This document shows, one piece after another, positions 43,669 through 54,214 of a stretch of 64,000 bases of DNA. How positions within the stretch are numbered: position 1 is the first letter of the stretch; each line of letters opens with the position of its first letter. Source of the stretch: Juglans regia (Eukaryota; Streptophyta; Magnoliopsida; Fagales; Juglandaceae); the NCBI RefSeq assembly GCF_001411555.2, contig NC_049912.1, positions 27,599,722 through 27,663,721 of the forward strand. The letters run 5' to 3'. The notes beneath the pieces are model-generated. The model did no database searches. It was given only the letters and a program-made list of their open reading frames with translations, and was not told the DNA's origin. A program made the position numbers and the translations under genes.

Positions 43669-43684
43669 TGGCGCCGTCTATGAG
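43669..43684 (+). other. Primer-binding site of the retrotransposon
   Basis: TGGCGCCGTCTATGAG lies one base after the 5' LTR. A TGGCGCCGT start is the usual minus-strand primer site of many plant Ty3/Gypsy elements. The 3' part differs from the common tRNA match, so the exact tRNA is uncertain. Confidence 0.75.
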
Positions 43685-43757
43685 ATCTCTATAGAGTTTA
43701 CATGTCCTTCGTATGCTTGCGACAACCTGTTCTCAGACAACTTAGGAACAAGAAGAA

Positions 43758-44750
43758 GTGACATCAACAAACATGGAAGCGAGACTCGCCGTGATGGAAC
43801 AATTGGTAGAAAAGTTAACTACCGAGGTGGAGACCCTCCGAAAAGAGAATGAGACGCTCAGAGTAGCCACCAACGAGCCGGAAAATGAAGCAGAACCAAG
43901 TAACAGCGAGCACGTAGGATCTAGAAATGCAGGAGGGGGAGGCGACACATAGGAAGAAATAAAAAACATGCAAGACGAGCTTCGTAACCTCAAAGGGAAA
44001 TACGAAGAAATGACAAGAAAGATGGGCACATCGTCATTAGTGGACCAATTGCTCACAAGTACGGGCCTACCCTACAACGAGAATGTGATGACTGTGCCCC
44101 TACCACCAAAGTTCCGGATTCCCCTCATGGACATGTACGATGGGGCTAGAGATCCCCATAAACACTTGGAAATCTTCAGGGCTCATAAGACCCTGCATGG
44201 TTTCCAGGAAGAAATGGCCTACATAGCTTTCTTGCTGACTTTGAGGGGGCTGACGAGAGTATGGCTTGAGTCTTTGGCACTTGGGTCCATAGACGGCTTT
44301 GGGGAGCTGACCCGCTTGTTCCTCACACAATTTATGGCAAGCCGGAGAAGAAGACGTCCCACGGAGTACCTCCTTACCATCAAGCAGGGGGAAGATGAAA
44401 GCATGAAGACATAACTATCTAGGTTCAACAAAGAACGAATGGCAATAGACGACCAAGACGAGAAGATAACTTTAGTAGTGCTTTTAGGAGGAGTGTGGCC
44501 CCGATCCCAGTTCAAGGTAGAATTGGCAAGGAGAACTCTCGCCACGCTATGAGCATTCATGGACTAGGTTGACAACTTTATTAATGCCAAGGATACACTT
44601 TGGACCCTGACCGAGCCAAGGATGAAAGAATTGGAACAGGCAGAAAATAAAGGGAAAGCACCGGCCAGAGGCAAGGCTCGCGAGAAGCTGGAAAAGGGCT
44701 ACGCAACAACAAGAGATAAGAAGCCCCTACGAAGGGCCTGAGGCTTCGAT
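43758..44750 (+). pseudogene. Decayed gag of the LTR retrotransposon
   Basis: The frame opens with ATG at 43758. Residues 1-45 form a leucine/glutamate-rich coiled coil. The retrotransposon gag domain follows, with P-L-P-P-K-F-R-I-P, M-Y-D-G-A-R-D-P-H-K-H-L-E and R-G-L-T-R-V-W-L-E-S-L segments, then T-I-K-Q-G-E-D-E-S. In-frame stops interrupt it at 43950-43952 and 44412-44414, with more after 44550. The reading frame resumes after each stop (for example R-F-N-K-E-R), so these are point decay, not domain ends. A zinc knuckle is not visible. Confidence 0.85.
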
Positions 44751-45252
44751 TTGACTGGTCGGCGCTTGCCATCCAGAAAGATGACTGCCAACCCGCCCAA
44801 TAAGACGACTACAAGAGGACTAGCCGCCTCTATTGCACCTACCATTAGCCCAACACCCATAAAACAGAAGATTGCCTTTCATTGAAAGATGAAAAAGAAC
44901 AAGCTAGACGGCCGAGGCCGTGGTACCCTCCCACCCGGAGGCCAGAGCAGTAGTGGAGGAGGAGGTCACAAGAAAGAAGTGCAAAGAGAGTCAGAAGGCT
45001 AAGAAGGGAAGGGAGCCCGAGGCAAAGGGTAGTTGTGCAAGGACCTCCGCGTGATCGCCCCCACACACCACATCAAGAAGGGTTGCCGCTGGGAGACATT
45101 AGAACCATCGCAGGAGGGTTCACTGGCGGGGGCGTAACCTCATCCAGGAGGAAGACGCATGCCAGGCGAGCGAGATACCAAGAAGTGTATTAGGCTGAGT
45201 GCCGCCCCACTAAGTACAGGAGAAACGACCCAGCCCCCATCATTTCCTTTGG

Positions 45253-45644
45253 ATGGAGGAGGGGGTCCTCTATCCGCACGACGGTGCCCTAGTGGTGACC
45301 ATATTGATCACCAACTTCACCACTAGGAGGATCCTTATCGACAACGACAACTCAACAGATATCCTATTATGGGAAACCTTTACATGGATGGGGATATATG
45401 CCTTCTCCCTCCAACTAGCCCCCATGCCACTGAAAGGTTTTTCAGGGACATGGTCAAGCTAGTCGAAACCATCACACTATCCGTCTTGGCAGGAAGGGCC
45501 ACCTCGATGATCTCTGTCATGGTCGACTTTTTGGTGGTAAAGATTCTTTCATCATACAAAGCCATAATTGGCATACCCACCCTTAATAGTCTAAGGGCGG
45601 TAACATCTACCTACCATTTGAAGATGAAGTTTCCAACCTCCTAG
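45253..45644 (+). pseudogene. Decayed aspartic protease domain of the LTR retrotransposon
   Basis: The [24 protein letters not shown] and P-L-K-G-F-S-G segments match the retroviral-type protease of plant Ty3/Gypsy Tat-like elements. The family's usual D-N-G-S-S is changed to D-N-D-N-S. A frame change near 45450 moves the second half (L-V-V-K, then [11 protein letters not shown]) to another frame. The sequence then decays and no reverse transcriptase follows. Confidence 0.8.
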
Positions 45645-45949
45645 GGCTGGAAAAAATTCGAGGAGAACATATCCTGACGCGGGAATGTTACACACAAGAA
45701 TTGAAGTCGAGGGATGGCGGGATGCATATGGTCCACACGCCTAGAATGCCAAGCATCTGCGGAAGTGTTATTGCAAAATAACTCTATGACTTATAATTTA
45801 TATTTTCGTGTCGATAATGTAAATTCTGTTAATGAAAATGTGGTTTCTTAGGCAAAAAATACGTCTCGCCTATCTTAGCTCCTTACTCCATCAATCTACA
45901 TCAACGTAATCTCCATCAATGTAATCTACATCAACGAAATCTAAATTGA

Positions 45950-47110
45950 AGATTACTTATCTCCCCGTGAGGCACCAAAAGGATGAGTTACTCCTAAAGC
46001 TACTTTATCCCTCTTGTGGCGGAGAATGGACCAGTCTTCAGCCACCCGACATTTACCTTCCTCGTGAGCGTCAACAAGCGGGAGCGGGTCTAATCCTAAA
46101 CTACCTGGTAACTTACCTCCCCACGAGAGGTAAAGGGCGAGATGTGCCTTAAGACCATCTTGTCCCTCCCGTGATGGAGAGCGGGTCCAACCCTCGGCTG
46201 CTCGACAACTTACCCTGACTTCCGCCACGACAAATAGTGGGATCAGTGCCAGCCTGACCCAACACTTACATTCTATGTGATGTCAACAGGCAGAAGTGGA
46301 TCCAGTCCCAAATTGCCCGACTACTTACCTCCCCATGAGGGCTAAAGGTGGGCAGGTGACCCAAATTCCTTCACGAAGAGAGCGGGTCCAGCTTCTCCAC
46401 TCCCCAACAACATACCCTGCCTCCATCACGGTGAAGAGCGGACCGACTGCTCAGCTGTCCGGCATTTACCTCCTCGCGGGGTACCAAAGGGATGAATTAC
46501 GCCTAAGGCTGCTTTATCCCTCTTGTGGTGGAAAGCGGGCTAGCTCTCGACTGTCTGACACTTACCTTCATCGTGAGCGTCAACAGGCATGAGCGGGTCT
46601 AGCCCCAAACTGTCTGGTAACTTACCTCCCTAAGGGAGGTAAAGGGAGAGATATGCCTCAAGGCCATCTTGTCCCTCCCGCGACGGAGAGTGGGTCCATC
46701 CCCTTGGCTGCCTAACAACTTACTCCGACCTTTCCTGTGATGTGAATGGGTGGGAGCGAGTCCAGTCCCAAACTGTCCAGGAACTTACCTCCTCGTGAGG
46801 ATCAATAGGTGGGCAAGCGGCCCAACCTCCCTCACGTGAAAGAGTAGGTCCTACCTCTTGGCTGTCCGACAACTTACCCCACCCCCCATCATGACGAAGA
46901 GCGGACTAGTTTCTCAACCGACCAACAAATTACCTCATTGGGAGATCAAATGGACGGGCTTAGCCTAAGGCATCCCAACCTCTCCCCCGGTAGAGAGTGG
47001 GTTTAGTCATTTGATTACCCAACATTATGCTATCTCCAACAACGGAATGCCAAACGAGCAACGCCTCAAATTCCTCACCATGCTCATTCTCTACCAAATG
47101 GAATGCTAAC
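45950..47110 (+). repeat. Internal tandem repeat block 1 of the LTR retrotransposon (unit about 510 bp with sub-repeats)
   Basis: Variants of GAGCGGGTCCAGCC and CAACTTACCTCCCC recur every 90-130 bases. A longer unit is seen as well: CACCAAAAGGATGAGTTA with TTTATCCCTCTTGTGGCGGA at 45973 recurs as TACCAAAGGGATGAATTA with TTTATCCCTCTTGTGGTGGA at 46482, about 510 bases later. No coding potential is seen. Confidence 0.75.
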
Positions 47111-47745
47111 CGACTAGTGCCTCACGGCTCCGGCAAAACAACCCAGGTTTTCATACTTCACACTCATAATTGTGGGTGAGTTATATATTAACCTGTTAGT
47201 TTCTCCTGCACTATTAAACGTCTCCACTACACTGCGACGCCTTAGCGTAAGGAATCCCAGTTTCTCTCTATGGAAATATGGACCCGTTCTCTCCACTACA
47301 TAGTGTAGGCTCCCGAGGAGACCCTTTCCCCTCGAATCGACGGTAGCAAATCGAGACAACCCAAACAGCATCACCCCTACACTCCTCACTTGGTGCACTC
47401 CCCGAAGCATGCGAATGAAAAGCTGAAAACGAATAAGAAAAAGAATAACCCAAGAAAAAAGAAAAATATGTCCATAGAACTTCATCAATATTATTGCAAA
47501 GTACGTTACAAACTGAAGAAAAAAAAAAGAATACATTGATATAAGAGGGAAAAGTAGTTAGTTTGTGGGGTTGACACTGGTGGGGTTACCTAAGGGTGCG
47601 CTCGGGATCAACTTCTTCCCTATCAAGGCCCCACACCTCAACACTGCCAGGTTTCGAGGGAGTCCTCACACTCTCAGTGCCCTCAAATTGTTTCGGGGAT
47701 TCAGGAGCACGTGATCCCTCACTCTATCCAAACCTTACAGTAAAT

Positions 47746-48020
47746 GTGTCTCCATGGACTTGCTTCCACCCTTACCTTAGTCTACGAGGCTGACAAGAAT
47801 ATTAGGGGAGCCAAGTGCCATGTATCCACAGACTTGCTTCCACCCTCGCCTCAAATATATGAGGCCGACGAGTAGATCAGGGGAGCCAAGTGTAGTGTCT
47901 CCATGGACTTGTTTCAACCATTGTCTCAGTCTACGAAACCAACGAGAGGATCGAGGGAGCTAAATGCTGTGTCTCCACAAACTTGACTTATCCCTCGCAT
48001 CAAGTCCGCCAGGTCGACAG
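47746..48020 (+). repeat. Internal tandem repeat block 2 of the LTR retrotransposon (4 units of about 74-75 bp)
   Basis: The motif TGTCTCCATGGACTTG and variants start at about 47747, 47821, 47896 and 47970. Each is followed by TCCACC, a CTACGAGGC-like motif and GGGAGCCAAGTG. Confidence 0.8.
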
Positions 48021-48446
48021 AAGAAGAAAAAAAAAGAAAGGAAAAAGAACATTAAGGGAGAAACAAACATCCAAGGCCAAGCAACAAAGGAACAAGACAA
48101 TTGTGTTGATAGTTAAGCGTATACAAAGCGCGAGCAAATGGCCGCAAGGATGTCTAAAGATACTTGGTCGAAGATCTTTACAAGGAAAGGAAATAATGTA
48201 TACAACTTTACAAACATAGTAACATGAACAAAAACTAAGGCGTGAGAGCATCATGATCCATCTTAGGAGCATTAGGGTCTGGTGCAATTGCATTAGGATC
48301 TAGGTCAGGAGCATCGGAATTGGGAGGGAAGGCGTTAGGAATCATGTCTCTGCCCAGGGTGCAACCATTCTCGAGCACGTCAACGTCTAGAGGGAGGTCG
48401 TGGGATCAATGGCTCTTAAGTGTGCCTCAAGGGCTCTTGAGTCTGC

Positions 48447-51063
48447 CTAAGGGTTCTCCAAAATGTGGTCTTGCATCCTCTTGAGGCCTTCAATATATTT
48501 GTACGACCAAGTCTTGCTGCAGACAAACACAACGGACCTTAGCTGCCCCTTTAGGAGGGGAACAATCTCTTGAACTTGAGACAGGTCGCTCTGCATATCT
48601 TCAATGACCACCCTCTGGGCGGCTAACATTTTCTCGGCTCCCTCTAACTCCTCATAAATTTGTTCGGCCCTTCTATTCTTTTGGTCATTAGCGGCCTGGG
48701 CAACCGGTAGAGAATCTTCTCGTCCTTTCAAGGGTTCAGAAAATGGATTGGCAATCATTGTCCTACTACTTCAAGCTGCTGAGCCTTAGAGTCTCGACGG
48801 CCCCTTAAGTCAGCATTCTCCCCCTGCAACTAGCTCAATGACTCCTCAAGGGCCGCCACCTTCGTAGTCAGTTTATCAGCTAACTCCACAGTTGAGATCC
48901 TCACCACCGACTTAGTCAAGATGTCATTGCTAGCCAACTTGGCCTGCTACCGACTCTTTTTGAGAGCAATCTGAGCTTTCACTAGCTCTGCCCTCAGATG
49001 CTCCTTCTCCTCCCTCTCCCATTGGGTGCATAGTAGGGCCTATCATGCCAGCAACAGAGGGCGTAGCTCTCCCCTTCAACGCTTCTTGGTCATCTACAAT
49101 GAAAGCGACCAGTCGAGATGCGCCCTATAGCAAAAAAAAAAAAAAAAAAAAACAAACGTGAGAATAGTTAGTATAGGATTCCTAATCAATAAGGTAGCAG
49201 AAAAGAATAAACCAATGTGAGAGATCTTGGAGAAGAAGTCCATCAAAGACTTGGTCACCCGTTCAAGGGACTCTACTCGAGCTCCTCCCTGATTCGATCG
49301 AGGAATGGCCTCCACTGGGCTCTCTTTGAGGGATGACTGGGTAGCCGCCTCCACATCTTCAACTGCGCATGCAACCCTCTCTGCAGGGTTGAGGAAGGGC
49401 TGTGAAAGAAGGTGGCCCTCGATGGCAGAAAAAAGTTCCTCACCAGGACTTTGAGGCTCCCCTCTCTCACTGTGGCTCCGTAGATTCTCTCTCTCGGTCT
49501 TTGCCTCCATGACCATCTTAATTTTCGTAGTAGGCGACCTTGCAACAAACATGGGGGAGATAGCATCAGTCATCTTCTCAGCAGTAAGGTCAACCAACCT
49601 TGGTTCTACCCGTTCCCCTCCAGAAGCTCTCCCAACAAGTTCCTCTGCTGAGGCCACTGTGAGCTTGACAATGGTGGTGGCAGAAACAGGTCCCTCTCGT
49701 GACAGCTGGGCACAAGGAGACTCGGGGGAAGACGTCCTTTTCACCAGCACCCTCGGGGCACAAGAGACTTGGAGCCTCTTGTGCAATCCTCAACAGCACC
49801 CTCGAAGACTTGACCTTCAATGCCTGATTGCACTGTGGATGAAGAGTAGGGGATCATCTCCACGTTGAACTCAGGAGGAGATTCTACCAGAGTTGACCTA
49901 CGAGAAGCAGGTTCCGAGAGGGCCCTATAGAAGTGTGTTAAGAGCATGTTAGCCCCCGGTGAAAACCTACTCGGGCCCTTTGGCATGACGGGTACTGCAT
50001 GGACCGCAATCACGACAGGCTTTAAAATCAAAGCAGCCGTGGAAAGAGGAGCCGTCGGTGCGTCTGGGACTGCAGGACTCTCCGCCCTTGCCTTTTTGGT
50101 GGATTTGAGGAATGGATAGATAGGGCTGGCTGTGCAGCTGGCACAAATGGAGGGGGCGTCGTACCTCAATCAGTGCCGAGGACTGCCCCAAAGGAAATTT
50201 AGGAGGAGACACTGGGCTGCTGTCGGCCCTGGCCACTTCTATGCAGAGTTTCTTCCCCTTGCCTGCAAAAGGAGGACTTAGGGAATGCTTCCGAGTCGGG
50301 GTGGCTTTGGGCTGCATGTGAATGATGCAATTGTAAGAAACAATGTGGTCAAGGGGAGGTAAAAAGGCCCTTATATTTTCCTCCCCAAGGAGAACCTCCG
50401 AGAAGACATCGGATGGGTGATTATGTACCCATTGTTTGACCAGAGCAATGCGACGTAGCTTATTGTGAGAGGCCTTTGGCCGTATCACTTTGTCATCAGG
50501 AACCACCCCCATATGGTCCAAACGGGGAACTCATGGACCCATGATGATTCACCTGCTTGACCAACTCCCACCCTCGACGGGACAGAAAGAAAGATTTGGG
50601 GGTCCAATATTTGACTTTGAGATAGTGCGGTCCCAAAGAAATGAGGGCGTGCATCGCCTTGAAACTAGAAATGTTCCCCTCACATTTTATAAGGTTGTGG
50701 GTCAGGAGAAACTCGCGGCCAGTAAGGTCAGTATGCTCTAGGTTTTACTTCAACAAAACTCGTGACGGTCTATAGGTCATGGATAGGACGAAGGGAGGCC
50801 AACCTCAGCCTACAAGAGAACATGTTGGGGAAAAGGGAAACCTTCGAGGCATAACCATCATCGTTAACAGCCCCCTCCCGTGGTCCAAAAACCTAAAAAA
50901 CCACATTCTCTGGGACATGGAAGGTGGAAACCAGTGATGGCAAGAACTCAGAGGTGAGGTTCGAATGTCGATTGTGGTCGATATAGAATTGCTTTGTGGT
51001 GCAAACCTTGGGTTGGTCCAGTTCTCTAGAAATCTTGGGTTGAACGGTCTTCTTGGAAGCCAT
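48447..51063 (-). pseudogene. Decayed antisense gene of the LTR retrotransposon, with coiled-coil-like C-terminus
   Basis: Read on the minus strand from ATG at 51063 (M-A-S-K-K-T-V-Q), the sequence keeps long open blocks interrupted by stops and shifts. The blocks are 51063-50893, then a block with G-Y-A-S-K-V-S-L-F-P-N-M-F just below 50880, then 50521-49967 (R-R-I-A-L-V-K-Q-W-V-H-N-H-P-S), 49786-49213, and 48758-48447 (E-L-E-G-A-E-K-M-L-A-A-Q, coiled-coil-like). The opposite strand is poor in meaningful coding here. Antisense open frames of unknown role are known in Tat-lineage elements. I do not assign a function. Several stops show it is no longer intact. Confidence 0.6.
49125..49212 (-). 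other. Possible 88-bp intron in the antisense gene
   Basis: On the minus strand CACATTG is followed by GTTTATTC. The segment ends with about 20 T residues and GCTATAG before GGCGCATC, a near-ideal pyrimidine tract and acceptor. The downstream frame resumes with protein-like sequence (R-L-V-A-F-I-V-D-D-Q-E-A-L). Phase does not match perfectly, which may reflect decay. Confidence 0.4.
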
Positions 51064-51837
51064 AGAAATTGAAGTTGAGAAAAACAATGGTGAGGAAGAG
51101 GAGCTGAGCAAAAGGAATGAGAGGATTAGAACAGAAAGAGACGAGGATGTGGAAAATGGGGGAAAAAGGGAGCAGAGCCATGTTTATATAAAGGGGAAGT
51201 GACAATTGGCCTTCAGTACCCATGTGGTAGACGGGGGATGCAAAAGGGTTGGAATCTTGTAAAACCTGTGACACGACGCAACGTGAAAAACCAAATGGTG
51301 CCTCCAGACAGGTTTGAGGAGTCTAGTCGTTAGACTAGGAAGGGTAGAAATGCAAAAGAAGGAAAGAGAAGGGCAAACAAGAAGGCTCCAACAATGAAAT
51401 AGAGAATTTAAATAAATGACAGCAGCAGTTAGCATCCCAAAGTCGTAGAAACGCACGCGCCCAACGAAGTTGGCAAGACGTGGATGCATCCCAAAACACG
51501 TACTGTATGATGCGACATGGAGAAAAGGAGCCGTCTAACACCATCAATACTGAGAGAACTAGAATGATGCAATCAAGTGCAAAATCCAACTGTCAGAAAA
51601 TGTGCCAATAAAGTCGGGAGGAGAATTGTCTCCCGTCATCATTAAAATAATGAAAAAGACATACGGGCACAATCTTGTACCCGAAATCCTAAAAAAAGAA
51701 GAGTCGAGAGAGTAATAGTTGCCCACTTCTAGGGAAGATGATCTCGACAACGGTGTCAGCGGGAAAGCATATAGCATGCAGACGAAAGCAACAAAGAATT
51801 CTCATCGGGCTAGTCTGATAAGAATTGACGGGATAAC

Positions 51838-52538
51838 TATAAGGGGGAGTTTTTCCCCTTATCGGCCCTTAAAACAAGCTTACGAGGGACCGCTAGAGAA
51901 GTAAGACAGAGAGCCCAGCCAAGCCCAACGACCCTCCTATAAAAGGATTCAGTGGGCCTTGGCAGAACACTCGGCCCACGAGTAAAACTCACCCCTGAAG
52001 TAGCCCACATGCAGGGAAAGCGAATGATAGGGGCAGATGAGACTCGTAGCCTTGACATCACCCTGAGGATACCTTACCCTCAGGAACCTACTAGGCAGGT
52101 GGAAGGAAAATATGGAGAATCATTGATCTCCTGACAACAGGCATGGTGAGACTTAACAGAGAGCCACACCGCATTAATGGCGCTACTCTCCGGAGTCCAC
52201 GCCGCATTAATGATGCCACCCTAGAAGTCATGCTGCATTAAAGGATTCTGACTAAATGAACAGTGGAAAGGACATAGGCTTCTCAAAGTTAGGGACAAGT
52301 TGTCCCCTCTAGAAACCTAGTATAAAAGTCGATCTCCAAGTACAAAGAACTCTTTTTGATTTTTCTGATCTAAGCTTACGCATGAACTACTAAGGAAATA
52401 TGCTAACTTTAGCATTAGAGACTTACATGCCACCACCAAGACCTTTCACTCTCTACTCTTCGTGTTTATTTAAGTGTATATGTGAAAGACCGAAAACTCA
52501 AGTTGCTCAACTCGGTCCAACAAAACACGACTTTAACA
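51838..52538 (+). repeat. 3' LTR (about 701 bp)
   Basis: It aligns with the 5' LTR from TATAAGG (TG changed to TA at the first dinucleotide) to TTTAACA. The TATA box is at 52321-52328. It lacks about 30 bases present in the 5' LTR around 43262-43295. Confidence 0.9.
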
Positions 52539-54017
52539 ACATGCGTAATAGGGGGAACGTAAGAGGTGATGCAGATAATGACAAAAACAAGAAAGAAAGA
52601 ACAACAAAAAGTTTACCATATCGTTCAAAAAGGATCTCGTGGAAGAAAATTGTTGTGAAAAGTAATAGGCCTAACGACGGTACTCTGCTCTTGATCACAA
52701 AGTTTGATAACTGGTGTAGTTTATTTTGAGTGAAATGATATTTATAATTTTATAACGCGTAAATTTTATATATTGATTTTTTTTAAAAAAAGGATAAATC
52801 TAATGCCTATATGAAAAAATTAGTTTTTTTTTTTTATGGTGGATTACAATTTTTTTCAAGTGGAATATATGAGATTTATGATGCTTTATAATTATATCTA
52901 GCATTACTCTTACTTAAATAATAATCTTGAAATTTGATAATCCACAATGTATTTTAAAATAAACGTATCATTAATTCGTATAACTAAAATTTGTGCATTT
53001 ATGGGTTCAATGAGTCTTCTAACAATATCAATTTTTTGCATTTTTTTACTAACGTCATTTAGGAAAGAAAAACTTTATTTTTAAATTGGTGTATGGAGTA
53101 CACTATTTATATCACTTAAATATTGATAATATTTAATTTATAAGATTCAAATTTTAAAATTTATCTTTTAAATTAAATTATACTACGTAAATACTTGATT
53201 ATATATACTCTACGTCAATTTAAGAATAAAATAACTATTGTGATTGACCGATTGTCGATATTAGCAATGTAGAAATTACTCTATTGCCAAAATTATGAAA
53301 TAGAGATGAAAAGAAACAACAATTTAAAAACAGTCGTGCTAAACCCACTGACGGTGTAGCCCGACAAATTCTTTCGATAAGGTCATTTGATCTTTTTTTT
53401 TTTTTTATATCTTAAATATTTTAAAAAAATTTATAATATTATTAAAAAAAATACTTTCTTAATTATTAAGTAAAAAAAATTGCATCGGGACCCATTATTG
53501 GTAAGGAATCTCTCAAATAGTTTTATTTGAAAGTCTTTATATAATATATTATTCATATAATTTAATTTAATTTAAAAGATAAATTGTAAAGTACATATAG
53601 ATGATATATAATGTAAAGTGTAGTTAATAGTGTACAAGCGCCGTGCATTCATTTTGAAAAAAATAAATAAATATGATACTCACATAAAAAAAAATAATTT
53701 CTTTAATAAGAAATTTATTAGATATAAGCGATTTGATGTACCAAACTGCATACTAACTAGCACTCACGATCGATCGAGCAGATTATAGTAGTGGTGGGGA
53801 AGACAGAAGAAGATAATGTCTGATGTGTTGGTATATATAGTACTGCAATTATAGTAATGAAGTATATGATCGATCGAGCAATATTTTTGTCTTTATAACT
53901 TTTATATATCCTCTCTTGTAGGAACTCATGCAACCGAAGAATAAACGCAGAGCTATATATATAATCATGATCATTTGAAGTGCTTTGAACAGTATTGGAG
54001 ATGGATTAGTATGTTTA

Positions 54018-54214
54018 GGACTGGGATGAGATACAAAATTTTCATCTTATCTTATTATTATAATTTTTTTAAACTCTCACATAAAATATATAAAACAATT
54101 TAAATTTTTTAAATCTCAATTCAATATTTTCAAATTTTAAAATAATAATAATATTTTAAAATAATATTTTAAATTTTTATCTAAAATAAAAAATTATCAT
54201 CCCATCCCAAAATG
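54018..54214. mobile_element. MITE (family A), TTA target duplication
   Basis: TTA at 54015-54017 precedes GGACTGGGATGAGATAC. The right end CATCCCATCCCAAAATG is followed by TTA at 54215-54217. The inside has the TTATTATTATAATTTTTTT and AATAATAATATTTTAAAATAATATT blocks. Confidence 0.75.

Larger units (their letters stand above)
42936..52538 (+). mobile_element. Ty3/Gypsy-type (Tat-like) LTR retrotransposon, 9.6 kb, decayed and lacking RT/IN
   Basis: The element is bounded by two LTRs (42936-43667 and 51838-52538) and a perfect 5-bp target duplication ACATG (42931-42935 and 52539-52543). A primer-binding site follows the 5' LTR. Interior order is gag remnant (43758 to about 44750), protease remnant (45253-45644), tandem repeat block 1 (about 45950-47110), tandem repeat block 2 (47746 to about 48020), and a long antisense coding remnant (about 51063 to 48447, minus strand). 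I see no reverse transcriptase, RNase H or integrase motifs, so it is a non-autonomous or internally deleted element. Antisense genes and internal tandem repeats are known from the Tat lineage (Grande, Retand, Ogre). The two LTRs differ at many sites, mostly transitions, so the insertion is old. Confidence 0.9.

Noticed and set aside
47114..47536. Minus-strand 140-codon open frame in the retrotransposon
   Set aside because: Ends in Phe/Tyr-rich low complexity and overlaps non-coding internal sequence between the repeat blocks; no connection in frame with the antisense gene.
49509..49868. Plus-strand open frame of 119 codons within the retrotransposon
   Set aside because: It is the mirror of the better supported minus-strand blocks and lacks recognisable motifs.
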